Origin: Cranoglanis bouderius | Lineage: Eukaryota; Chordata; Actinopteri; Siluriformes; Cranoglanididae | Assembly (NCBI GenBank): GCA_023630585.1 | Contig: CM042568.1 | Coordinates: forward strand, 1,481,516-1,545,515 | DNA length: 64,000 bases | Reading direction: 5' to 3' | Shown: piece after piece, positions 1-12,143 of the stretch | Numbering within the stretch: position 1 is the stretch's first letter | Layout of the letters: each line of letters starts with the position of its first letter | Program-made: the position numbers and the translations under genes | The notes under the pieces: generated by a model | What the model was told of the DNA's origin: nothing | Databases searched by the model: none | Seen by the model: only the letters and a program-made list of their open reading frames with translations

Positions 1-52
1 CTCTTACAGCAATCACACAATTATTTGTAATGTTGCTAATGTTGGAATGAAA

Positions 53-305
53 TTGGTGGCTTAGCGGTTAGCATGTTTACCTCGCACCTCCAGGAGTGGG
101 GGTTTGAGTCCCGCCTCTGCCCTGTGTGCTTTGAGTTGCATGTTCTCAAAATCTCTCCAGGTACCCTCTGGGTACTCTGGTTTCCTCCCCCAGTCCAAAT
201 ACTTGTGTTGTAAGCTGATTGTCATCTCTAAATTGAGTGAAAGGGGGTTTGTGTGTGTGATTGTACCCTGCAATGGGTTGTCAGACCGTCCAGGGTGTTC
301 TCAGA
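53..305 (+). repeat. tRNA-derived SINE-like teleost repeat
   Basis: The head looks like pol III promoter boxes: TGGCTTAGCGGTTAGC (A-box-like) and GGGTTTGAGTCCC (B-box-like). It is followed by the body shared with the copies at 35375 and 41006 (CTCTGCCCTGTGTG..., GGTACTCTGGTTTCCTCCCC, CAATGGGTTGTCAGACCGTC). Copies diverge clearly, so it is not recent. Confidence 0.7.
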
Positions 306-589
306 ATCGGCAGAGTATCACCCAGCGTGGTCCGGGTATCACATCTTCTACCGTGATTGTCACGCCATGAGGCGACTGTCGTCACGCCATCAGCTACCAC
401 ATGGTATTCAGGCTGTCTGGCTAAACGATGCGCATAAAAATCAGTCATGTGTATAGAAATCAATCCTCAAAAGACTTCCTGCTCCTGTGACCACCGGTGT
501 TTCCCCACGCACCCTGGCCGACTTCCTCTTAAAGCACAGAACTACGTAATACCCGAGTCACATGAGCGTGATGAGGGTGCGGAGTTGAG
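306..589. other. Unassigned non-coding sequence
   Basis: Sequence between the SINE and the MITE. No conserved ORF or repeat was recognised here. Confidence 0.3.
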
Positions 590-1095
590 GCAAGGGAAGC
601 GGTTTAAACGATTCTGATTGGTCAGTTCCATTTTATCGTTTCCATAGGAACAGTGTGTTCACAGGGACTTGTACGGCAGATGCTTCACATAAACGAATAA
701 AAATAATATGTAATCGTTGACATGGTGAAACCTTCTGTTAGATTTTTTGTTTTGTTTTGTTTTAAAAAACATTCGTGGAAGGAGTCTCCAGTGTCAGCGC
801 TTTGTAACAGTCAGTCGGAGGTAAAGCGGTCACTTTCGAACTTCTTCAGGACAAGAGTTTCTGGTGAAGGAACGACTGTTTATATCTGCTATAACGCAAG
901 ATACTATAACGCGTACCTCGTTCCACGACATTGTAACAGTGGATAAAAAGTACGAGGTCATTCTATAATAAATAAAAGAAATGTAATCGTCGGTAAACTG
1001 AAGCTGTGTGGTATACGAGAGAAAGAACACTGCTGTAAGAAATGAAATCACCTTCACGGTGGTGAACAGTAACCCCGCTTCATCGCACCACCACA
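590..1095 (+). repeat. MITE copy 1 (family shared with 23.1, 38.1 and 60.1 kb)
   Basis: Contains the family hallmarks CTGATTGGTCAG, TATCGTTTCCATAG, TTCACAGGGACTTGTAC, GTAATCGTTGACATGGTGAA, GGAGTCTCCAGTGTCAGCGC and GGAACGACTGTTTATATCTGC. It has no coding capacity. Four copies in one window make a mobile, non-autonomous element the simplest explanation; its superfamily was not determined. Confidence 0.6.
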
Positions 1096-1864
1096 TCACT
1101 GATCATTTTCCCCTAACGGCACCACACCGAGTGTGTTATTCCTTACCTTACTGATGGAAGAGCTATTAATATGCCTGGATGCTTCATAAACAGGACCGGG
1201 ACACTGAGCTTATCCCAACCTTCACATACATGAACGTTCTTCTCAGTAACATGAGGAACATCAGGATCTTCAACGTTATTCGGATCACACATCAATTGAA
1301 CCAGTAAGCAAAATGTACTCAATCCTTTATTAGATTCAGAAACTCAACAATGAAACAATTCTCTGCTGGATTTGTACATGGAATTAGAACAATGTGACCA
1401 TGTTTTTTGGGTTTTGGTGGCACTGAGGCGTTGAGGTGATGAACACGGGTCGGAGATGGTGATGATGGAGGGATGGAACCCCACCGGGCTGCATAGATGG
1501 GATACAAACAGAAACAGAGGGACCCAAAAACAAAACAAAAAAAAACAAAAAGGAGAGACCCAAATAAAGAAAAAAAAAAAAAAATACCTCAGCGCTTCAA
1601 AGTGCCCTCCTCACTCGCCTTCGGGAAGCGCATCCCTCCCAACACACAAACAAACTCATGGTACAGAACTGCAGGACAAAGTCTAGTATGAGTACGCACA
1701 CACACACACACACACACCTCCAATCTCACACACAAAACATGTACTTTGTTACATTGTGGTCTCTCGTAACACATCATACGCTAACAATTTCTGATACTTT
1801 TTTGTTTTTGTTTTATTATTATTTCTGAGGACCCACGTATACACTCACTCACACAATAGTTAAA

Positions 1865-1898
<34 letters not shown>

Positions 1899-2937
1899 AA
1901 ACTTAGTTACACACACTTTTTTGTTTGTTTTTTTTTTGTTTTTAAACAGTTTTAAAACTTGTCTCGCAGTTTAAAGCGAAGCGAATTAGGGGACCGCGAT
2001 GTCCGATTACTATATTATTAGCCTCAACGACCTCATGCATCTTTTATGTATTTAGATTCCTCTTTCCTTCGAACCTCCTTCGTCTTTTCGCAGATGTCGG
2101 GTGTTGTCTAGGCTGCAATAATAGTAATAATAAATTAATAATAATAATAATAATAATGCTTATTTAATTTTATCTCAGTGTTTTCAATAATTTAAAAAAA
2201 AAAAAAAAAAAGAGAAAAAGGACCACCTCTGGAAGTGTATTAGAAAAATATATATCAGAATCACCTCTGCTGAATTAAACCAGTTTCACTAAATCAAGAA
2301 TCAAGCTGAGTGTTAAATACGGTTTGAATTATTCACTTCACATACTGTACTCGTTTCTCATTTTTTTCCAACTCCCAAAAAAGCAAAAAAAAAAACAGGA
2401 AAAGCAATGTGTGCTTCATCCATTGTGTGCATTACACTATTGCAGCCACCAGGAGGCGTAATCAGAAACTAAAAACACAGCAAAACGCAGGCTACAGGAT
2501 GTTCCAGAAATCATAGCAGCCAAAGACCTCACATTTAACGCTTAAATGACAAAATTAGATACATTTCCCCCCCACTTTTGGTCAAACTGTTCTGTTCAAT
2601 TCAATTCAATTCAAAGAGCTGTTCATTGTTCAATGCATTTGCTAAACACGCCAAGAAACTCAAGACACACTGATCCAATAAAGAGTATCGGGCTGAGATT
2701 CTGGCTCAGTGTCGGACTAAACATTTTTAACAGGACCATTAGTAAAAAATAAAAAAAAAAAAAAGTTAGTTTTCCACTGAACCCATGTTTTACAAGAAAC
2801 GCAAAACAATATTCGACATAAATTCACATCTGAACTGTAGCTGGTCTGCAAGTTATTCATTACAAAAGACAAGAAAACTGCTTTTTTTAATGATGTATGA
2901 AGTAAATGTACAAATCGTAATTCACTGTGTAACTAAA

Positions 2938-3110
2938 AAAAATAAATAAATAAAAAAAAAAAGCCACACCCCCAAGCTGATCCACTGTATTGGGGTTAAG
3001 AGGAACAGCGATATTATTTTTCGGTCGTCGTGCTGCAGGCGGTTCTTTAAAATCAAAACGTGGCAACTCGCACCAAAGCGCGCAAGTCCGCACCGAGACG
3101 TGAGAAGGAA
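2938..3110. repeat. Internal duplicated segment, copy 1
   Basis: Diverged direct copy of 4240-4466. Shared landmarks in order: an A-rich/AATA tract, CACACCCC-AA-CTGATC, GAGGAACG-like sequence, TCGTCGTGCTGC versus TCGCCATGCTACC, and GCAACTC-CACCAAA-C followed by a CGAAACGTG-like end. It lies in the presumed 3' UTR region of the KIAA0232 ortholog. Confidence 0.5.
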
Positions 3111-4239
3111 ACGTGTCCCGGGACACGGCCCGTCCTGCAGCGCGCTGCGCGGTGACGATTCCGACCACTTCCGACTGGCGTCTGGAGGCTCGGCTGCCGT
3201 GAGGATGTTCAGAACGGTTCATATAAAGGAACGAGTTCATCCTCGGAGGAAATTGTTGATATTCTTTACGGAAATCATCGCCACAGGCGTGACGTTCACA
3301 TGCCACTGTGTTGTTGACTTGCAAATCACGTCGTTTATAAAATAATAATAATAATAATTATTATTATTTAAATAAAGTCAGACAGTGGATGGGAAAATAC
3401 CAGTCTGATTTCAAGCGTTGGCTTTGATACAGACGCAGAATTGCTGCCTGAATGTGAAATCCCTGACTCTCTGGTTACATCTGGAACATCCTTTTTAAAC
3501 AATACAAAAAAAAAAAAAAAAGGAAATAAAAAAAAAATCATTTTCTAATACCTAATAATAATAATAATAATAATAATGTTTAGCTGGCTCAGAGGGCAGA
3601 TACGAGACATTAATGATGAGAAGTGAAGACCATAGCTGTATAGAGTCGTGTGTGTGTGTGTGTGTGTGTGTGTGTAGTGTTTCTGTATAAACTAAATACC
3701 CGTCTACATTTCAAAAATCGAGCTACGTGAGTTCCCCAAATACATACTTGATCGTATACAGCCATAAATCTCTGTTGGTCTTCACGTCTGGACACATTAA
3801 TGTTTTTCCACTTATTTACTAGACCGTTCTACAGAGCACACCGGTAAACGTGAGGGAAAGAAAGAAAGAAAAAAGAAGAGGAACAGACAAAAGTGAACGT
3901 CAGAGATCTTCACCTGCTCAAACAGGATCTCCATCATGGACCTTCGTTTAGGAGAAAGTTACAAAAGCACAGAGTGTGTACATTTTATATTGTTTCACCA
4001 AAACGGTTCAACAAACGTAGCCGAACAGCAGAGACGTGTCCGTATCCCCCCCCCCCTTTAAACTTTTACTTTTGCACTAGAGTTACGAGGCTAAGGCAGC
4101 GAACACATTTTCTAAATGACACTATAATAAATGACTAAAATGTATTTCAGAAACGATGTATTTTTTTAAAAGAAGAAAACAATTATGCTTATTTTATTTA
4201 AGTCTTGTGCAGCCTCGTAACTTTTGTACAAAAACAGTA

Positions 4240-4466
4240 AAGAAAAAATAAATTAATAATAATAATAATAATAATAATAAATCACACCCCAAACTGATCG
4301 GCTACATTTGCGAAAATGAGGAACGCTTAAATTTATTTATTTAAAAATAAATAAATAAATAGCCGAGCCATTTCTTTAACAGGTCGCCATGCTACCGGCT
4401 TTTTCTTTCAAACGAAAAACGCAGCAACTCACACCAAAACACACAAGTGTACGCCGAAACGTGTTT
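4240..4466. repeat. Internal duplicated segment, copy 2
   Basis: Second member of the pair with 2938-3110. It is longer because of (AAT)n and (AAAT)n expansions at 4256-4280 and 4330-4362. Confidence 0.5.
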
Positions 4467-5557
4467 TTTTTCTTTTTTTTTTTTTGTTGTTTTTTTTTTT
4501 TTTTTTTTTAAATGAAGAAAAGAACTTGAGAAAAGAAGAAACTCATATCATAGAAACTCCAAGCAAATAAAACCCATTACATTCTGCTACTAGATTCTCA
4601 TCTTGAAATAAAACGCGCACGTGAATCAGGAAAACCTCGGCATCGCTCGTTTTTTGGGGAACCCGACATTTGATGTGCAACAAGATCTCTGAAGGGCACA
4701 CGAGTGTTTTTAAAGCGTCGATCGCACCGTTTTTTTGTTTGTTTTTTTTCTGCTACAGATCGTCTCTCCTATAAAAAAAAAAAAAAAAAAAAAAAAAGAA
4801 AATAATAAATCAGGTCGCACCTATAGCTTATATATGCGTTTATATTTAATTTTATTAGATAACTTTTTTTTCTTTTGTTTTTTTTTAATGCATAAGCTGT
4901 AAACTGTAACAAGGAAATGCAGAACTCAAACCTTCCCCCCCCCCTTTTGATTTTGAAACGTTACACAAAAGGATATTACGGTTATTTGGGGAAGTTTGTT
5001 GTTTTCGACAACGCAAACCAAACAATTAGCTCTACGCTTGAGGAAAAAACAAAACGAAACGAAACAAAACAAAGGTTCTGTTTTCTCACATATTTTCCAA
5101 ATTTGTGAATAAGGAAGATTCATCAGTAAATGTCACTCTTTCAAAACGGTAGAAAACAAATCCTTAAATAAAAAAACAAACAAAAAAAAAAAACAAAAAA
5201 AAGGACAAAACTGCTGGTGTGAGAAAGTGACAGGCTACAATTACAGGGCTTTTGGACCTTTTTTTTTTTTTTGTCATTACTGTTATGGTTAGGTTAGCTG
5301 TTAAGGGAGTGACACTAGTGTGACCGCCACCCCCGCCCCCCCCTACACACACACACACACACACACGCACGCACGCACACACACAATCAGACACTACAAC
5401 TCTAGAGCATGAGCTAGAGTGCAAAAAAGAAAAAGAAAAAAAAAAAATCAGATAGTTCAAGTAAAGATCACCTGACTCATCTAAGGATCATTATAACCTA
5501 CATGCCTTTGTCAAAGCTGATTAATACACACACTTCAAACAAATCCATAACGAATGT

Positions 5558-5613
<56 letters not shown>

Positions 5614-5836
5614 TCCCTTCGGTTAAGTTTCTAATAGATGGTATTGTATCGACTACAGAGAGTGGGGTGAGAGGAGGGGCAGGTGGACAGGGATCATAAA
5701 CTTAAAAGAGTAATAGAGGTTCTGATGAAGCCGCTCCTCGTCCTCGTCTAATTTTTTCGGAAGGAGAAAAGAGCCGAGGTTCTGAAGCGTTTCGGCTCGG
5801 TTCTGCTTTACCGTGCCTCTGCGCTCGGCAGCGAAC

Positions 5837-5853
5837 TCATATGTTACTGCTTT
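5837..5853 (-). CDS. kiaa0232: Candidate last coding exon of the KIAA0232 ortholog
   Basis: A good acceptor (ctctgtcttctgttttgcag) lies just before AAAGCAGTAAC. With the phase-1 entry from the previous exon the reading is ESSNI and then stop. Another frame here stays open for over 60 codons (KAVTYEFAAERRGT...), but the phase does not fit. Mammalian proteins seem to carry a longer tail, so another terminal exon could exist. Confidence 0.5.
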
Positions 5854-6746
5854 CTGCAAAACAGAAGACAGAGAGGTGGACGCAAGGATAAGGGCTGAGT
5901 CTAAAGCATTTAAATCCAACAAAGAATATTAGCACTCATTTCAGTATCAAAAGTATACATTCTATGTACAGAAAGAGAAAGAAATCGGTATAGTTTTAAA
6001 ACGTACTAGCCCAGGCCCGTTTGTTCTCTTACCTGTGCATCGAGATCCTGAAAACATGGGGGAACAAAGCGTATTCTGCCACCAGCAATCCTCACGCTGG
6101 CTAGTCGTCACACCCCGCTCCCCGAAACTCAACAGGGAACACTGACGGGAGGAAGCGGATAAGGACGAAAGCAGAGAAGGGATTAGAGAACGCAAACAAA
6201 AACCCAAAAAAAAAAAAAAAAAAAAAGTCTGCATAGGTTATGTTGGACTTTGTGCAAGTCCCTTACACAAGAAATACACTAAAAAGACATTCATAGAAAA
6301 TGTGGTAACGGTTTAAAAAGCCTTTAGTGGCCACTTGGGATGGAGGGGGAACAATGCATACGGATAGTCGAAATGATCGTCTAATAACGAACAGGCTAAT
6401 CTTTTTAAGGGTTAATGATTAAGAGCCACATTTACCCCAGGTGTTTCGGGAATGCGCTTTGTTCTCATTTACTAAAAACCGATATTAGACGTAGCTGTAA
6501 ATACAGGACCTCATAAAGCAGAGTAGTGTCTGACTGTGCAGTCCTGCCTAACAGACTATTATAAAACTGACCATAAAACTTGATCATTCTCTGAAAATTC
6601 TAACTACAGTCTTCTACCAAATAACTTACATGACTCACCAAGAGTCTGGCTACGGAAACAACCAGTTGAATCAACTCATTATTATTCAAAACCATTATTT
6701 TTGGGTGGTAATTGCAGAGAAGCTCTTCTCAACATTAACCAAAAAA

Positions 6747-6777
<31 letters not shown>

Positions 6778-9700
6778 ATATTTTTATTACATAGTCTGGG
6801 GCCAGGGGGTAAGTGCGCTCTATTAGTTATTCAGCTGAAGCAGCACACCCTATTCACCCCAACAGACCTCACTAATTTGATTACATCCCTCAGGAACCTC
6901 GCACACAAAGCCAAAATTCAACGTAAAACAGGAACTTATTCCGGCTTCTTTGTCATGCCGAGCGCTCTACTGGAAGTAAATTGAGTCAAGACTTGATACT
7001 TTAAGACACTACTGTATATAAAACATGCCAGTAAATGCATATGTTCAAACCTATGTTTTGGCCTAAATGTGGTTCAGGCTGCAAACGGCCCAAAGGCATA
7101 CCACAACACCGTTCTGGATCCTAAAGCACTAGGACATTTTGGTATAACGAGCACATGACATGCCAATTCTCACTGGGTTGCACTCAAACACCCAAATGAT
7201 CTAGATCTCAACACTCATATTGTGAATGGGTTATTTGTGACTTTCATTGCACAGTGGCGGTCTTACCTCCTGCAAATCTTGAACCACATCATAGGATTTC
7301 CCAGTTTCCAGAAGCTGGCTTGCTCCAACACAACTACAAGCCTCCCTATCTACGCAGGACTCCTCTTTCTGAAGTGTATCCACAGGCACCTCCACGTGAG
7401 AGCTCACAGCGGACACTGCTGCTGCGGATTTTCCTGCGATTCCACAGTCCAAGCAAATCTCCTGCTCGACAGTTGTCAGAGTCGTGCCCCCACCTTCCTG
7501 GGAATCGAGTGACGTCTGGGCACTCTTCTCCATGCCAGACTTCTTTAATCTGGGTAAAAATTTACCAGATTCCAGTTCAGACTTTCCATAGTAAGGGCCT
7601 TCGCACTCTGCGTCTTCCTCGAGGGGTTTGAGGTCTGCCTGTGGGTCATCAAAGAGTTCTGTCTGACCAGGAATGGGAAGACTCATTTCCTCCTTTTCAG
7701 ACTCTCCATCCGATACGCTACACCAGCCAGGAGAAAGTTCAGAGGCTGATATAGGCCGGAAGTGAGTCCTCGGGGATATGCGGATGGCTCGGTACTGAGT
7801 GCTGTTGATGCCATAAAGCCTTGGACTGAATGGCTCGTTGTCAGAGTTTGAGCACAATATGGATTTTGGCTTGAATCCTGGGCTGAATGAGGCCATGTCT
7901 TCTGGTTCAAAGGAGCATTCCACATGCAGGACCTGGGAAAAAGGGTTATTGAGATCAAAGGATGAAAAGCGATAATCAAGTCCTTGCTGTTCTCCACAAT
8001 AGCCTCCACAGGATCCAAGTAAATCTTCATGGAAGATAACAGAAAATCCCTTATTCAGTCCTTCCCCTGACCCTTTGGTAGCCTGACCATTCTGTCCAAA
8101 GGACACCAAAGGTCGCCACAGAGGCTTATGACCAGGAGCAAAGCAACTGCCTGTATTCATGAACACATCCGTCCCTGCAATGGTTACCACATCGGATGAG
8201 GAAGCCGATGCACACTGCAACAGACTCTCACAGGTGTCGATGGGTGGAACCACAGTCCATTCCTCGTCACCGCTTAGAGTCTTTAGTTCGCCGTACACTC
8301 CTCCAAGAATAAATGATGTGCTGTCCCTCTCTGAATCAACATCCCAAGGCCTGGCAGGTGTTGCATAGTCCCCTCTGTCCAATTTGGAGACTTTATTCTT
8401 GGCCAGGCCTTGGTCCTCTTTCTGACTCTCCCACAGATGGTACTCCGAACGCTGTACGGCCTTCTTTTCGATGGGCTCCTTCGCCTCACCATCAAGACAG
8501 CCACACTGATAGCTGGGCGTCTCCTCCGAAAACAAGTCATCATCTGCTTTCTCCACTTCAACAGCTAATACACAATCTCCATCTCCAATAGCCATCCAAA
8601 TATCTTTTATTATTCCTGAGCTGTAGTCATCATTTTGTTGGTTGGCATCTTCTGGAAACAAAACAGCGTTGTACTGTTTGCTCTCATCCTGCTCTAATGC
8701 TATTCCACAAACAGACTCCAGTTTAGATACCTTGTTGAAGGTCTGATTGGACACCATGCCTGTACTAATTTCATCTTGCTGGTGACTTGGGCTCTCCTGC
8801 AAGAAATCCAAAAATTCCTCCTCCAGGTATGAAGTTGGAACAGGAGGAATTATACAGCCAACCTCATCACTGCCAAACTGAGAAGACTCATCTGCTTGGC
8901 CAGAGACTTGCTCAATGTCTGAGCGCGTCTCCTCTGAGTGGGACCATGGACTGCATGTTCTCGTCGACAGGTTAGAGCAGTGTTCGTTCTCATCAAAGGC
9001 ACTATTTTTGGTCCAAATTAGCAAGCGAGACTGTTTGTTTGCATGGAGATCTAGACAGCTACTTGAATCTATGTTTTCGCGACTGGATGCAAGGGAGTCG
9101 CAGGAAAAGGGGAAAGCAGAGCTATCGCACCGCACCTCAAAGAGCGAGAAACAGGAGTTTAGGGCCGACGTGCTCCCACTGACATCTTGAATAGGAGGCT
9201 CTCCAAAAGTGCCTGACAACCTGCTCATGTTAAATGGTACACTGCCCAACAGTGGGGAGAGCCTAACTGGAGAGTCACCTGCACAGCTTTCTCCTTCCAA
9301 TTCCTCAGAACTAGATGATGAGCAGCACTCCCACATGTGAGCGATGTTTTCCATGTCCTGTGTAAGGATCACGTCATCTCCTGAAGCTCCCAAAGGATCT
9401 GTCTTTATTGCACTTTCCCCCTTAAGTTCAAAGCCATCTAAAACTACACAACACCCTGCCTCAATGTCTCTTGGCTCACTGCTCTTTCGCCGAATCATGT
9501 TTAAGATTCGACTTTCTTGTACTGCATCTGAGGCACTGGGATCCAATATGGACTGATATATATCAACTTCATAGAAGTGAGTGAATTCAGACAGATGCTC
9601 ATCATCTAAATCTTTACCATCCTCAGGAAGAGGGCAGCTTGAGGTCCCATTCAGTTCAGTGGCCTCCTCGTTTCCCTCACTGGACACTTCAACAAAGTGC

Positions 9701-12086
9701 CCATCCACGAAAGTACCTGCTGCAAGGTACGCCCTTTGAAACGAAGTGTTGGCAATGCAGATCCCTTGTACCTGCTCTGACAGACTGTCCACATCGATGG
9801 ATGTAGCTAGGTCATTGGGGGAATCTGGTTTGCTTCGATACTTTGTCTCCAGTTTACTCCAGCTGAACGGGACAAAATACTCCGATATGGGCTCGGTGTA
9901 CCAAAGGGGTTCTTCCATATATTCCCTGTTGTTATTGGCTTCACCTCCAGACTCTTTCAAGTCAACCCAGCTGGGATCTTTCCGAAGCTCCCTTAATGGC
10001 TTTTTGCCTTTTCTTGTGTAGTGCTGTGGGTGCTTCAAAGGGCCTTCAGAGGCACTGCAACTGCTACCTGTGTTTCTGCGCTCTTCTTTGTCAATAGCCT
10101 TTAGGGCCAATTTGACTTGCCCATGGTTTCGCCCTTTTTTGTTTCTGCTGCCAACCTCGCGAGACCTGTGTCTGATCCGAGCTCCTTTACAGGTCTTCGT
10201 GTCACCCTGATTACCACTGGAGCTTGAGCCACCCTCGCTGGAGCCAGAGGACCAGGACCGGGCACGGTGCCCCAAATCAGATCGATGTCTGGCGTGCCTT
10301 TTATTTTGAGAAATAACCTGGTCACTGCAAGCCCCAGAAGCACCCCCGTGGTATCGGTTCTCTTTTTCTTTCTTGCTGCGTCGGTGTTGAGCCTTCTCGT
10401 TGGTAGAGGTGGTGACCAATGCATCGGGTGCTTTGTCCTTGAAGGCTTCACCCTCACTGGTGCATTCTTTTGGGGAGGAGGTGTCCGTGCTTGTTTGAGG
10501 GGCAGCAGAAGAGGAGCTGGAATTTGCACTTGCTTTGGCCTTGTTCCACACGGTCATAATCTCTTGGAGACAAACAGATTTTTCTGATAGAGGTGGAAAG
10601 GCTTCATAGTACCTGGAATAAAAAATAAATAAATAAATAAATAAAAGACTAAGATTTTAAGACTTCACTTTAAAGACCCATTTTCTATAAATTTAAGAAG
10701 TTCCTTACATTTCCACCTGGTCTTTAGAAGAAGGTGATTCAGCCAATTCAGGAGATCGGGATTCCTCTGACTTCTTGATTGTTTGCTTTTCTTTTTCTGC
10801 AAGTCAACGTACCATGGCGGTCTTTCATCAATGCTTTTGTTAGCAATATATATATCGTTATACTTTTTAACGTAATATTAATCCATTCTTAAAAAATGAG
10901 GAAATAAAAAAAATAAAAATACAAGAAAAGAAAAGCAGAAAGAAACTGAAAAAAAAGGAAAGGACAGAACAATATAAATTACTATGCATGTGCACAACAA
11001 CAAATCAAAAACAAACCACAAAAATAAAAAAGAGGAGGATTTTATGCACTATTAACACATCTCAAGAGAGGGAAAGAAAAAAAATGATAAATAAAGGAAA
11101 AGAAAAAAAAATAAAAACGAGAGAGAAAATAGCGTGTGTGCACGTCCACAACAACGAAAAAAAAAGGGGGGGGGGGGGGGGGGGAGTCAACTGGGGGTAA
11201 AATTCTAGAGTGTAAAAGATCAAGTCAAGCCGTGCTGAAAATGGAAGCAAAAGAGCAACAAACCTTTTTGTTTGTTCTGAATGTCCTTGAGCTTGGAGCA
11301 AAGCTCCTCAACCAAACTTTCAACTCCAGAGTTCTGATAGAGACAGGAGAGGAAAAAAACAAAAACAAAAAAACAAAACAAAAAAAAAAACAAAAAAAAA
11401 CAAACAGAAAATATGAAGTCACACAACTGATTGGTTACCGTGAATATTTAAAAAAAAAAAAAAATCCATTACTCAGCCCTGGACAGAGAATGTCATGGCA
11501 TATATGACACGGCATTCTTTAATAAATAAATAAATAATAATAATGCAACAGTTAACAAATTGCTGTAGTAAAAACAGGAACAAAACACTTCAGGAGGTAC
11601 TGTTATATGCAAATAGTCAACTTCGAGGTGGTTACAGTAACTCTGCTTTAACAGCACACCCTGTGGTGACTCATTCCTTAAATTACACAAGTATTTGCAT
11701 AAAAGTTCTCAAGTAAGGAGGACTACAAGCAGGACAACTAGGATAGAGTATGTACTGTTTCTTATGATAAACTGAAAGGTTATAGCATATGAACAAAAAT
11801 ACAAAAGACCATTGCACAGTTGGTTCTTAAACAACTGAACCTCTTACTTCATCAGAAGCGGAACGCAGGCATTGCACAGCGGCCTGCTTCTTCATCTCCT
11901 CCAGACTCAGGTCCGTCCCTCCCTTCCTCTTGCTCTTCCCCCATTTTTTGCCGGCTCCCTTTTCCCAACCCAGGAAGATGTCGTTCTCCTGCAAAGGTGT
12001 GATCAGACAACACATGCTAGCCCAATATACCCAGATACCCAATAACTTACATCCTGTATTGTACTGTACTGAGATAATGCTAAAGC

Positions 12087-12143
<57 letters not shown>

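Larger units (their letters stand above)
1321..5836 (-). other. Probable 3' UTR and downstream region of the KIAA0232 ortholog
   Basis: No coding exon is recognisable. The sequence is AT-rich with poly-A/T runs (for example 1868-1899, 4468-4510, 4775-4797), (AATA)n and (AAT)n tracts, CA repeats (about 1695-1717, 3649-3675, 5347-5385, 5561-5611), and a C-tract at 4047-4056. A minus-strand AATAAA lies at 1326-1331 and several others are scattered along the stretch, so the poly(A) site cannot be fixed. An internal duplicated segment is listed separately. Confidence 0.35.

Noticed and set aside
53..305. tRNA gene
   Set aside because: Box-like sequences belong to a SINE head; no cloverleaf could be built. 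The same applies at 23184, 35375, 41006 and 56758.
2887..3324. 145-codon minus-strand frame
   Set aside because: Low-complexity ends, no family resemblance and no splice sites; part of a GC-rich patch in non-coding sequence.
5653..5853. Longer frame KAVTYEFAAERRGT as the KIAA0232 C-terminus
   Set aside because: It needs phase 0 entry, but the preceding exon ends in phase 1 at its only good donor.
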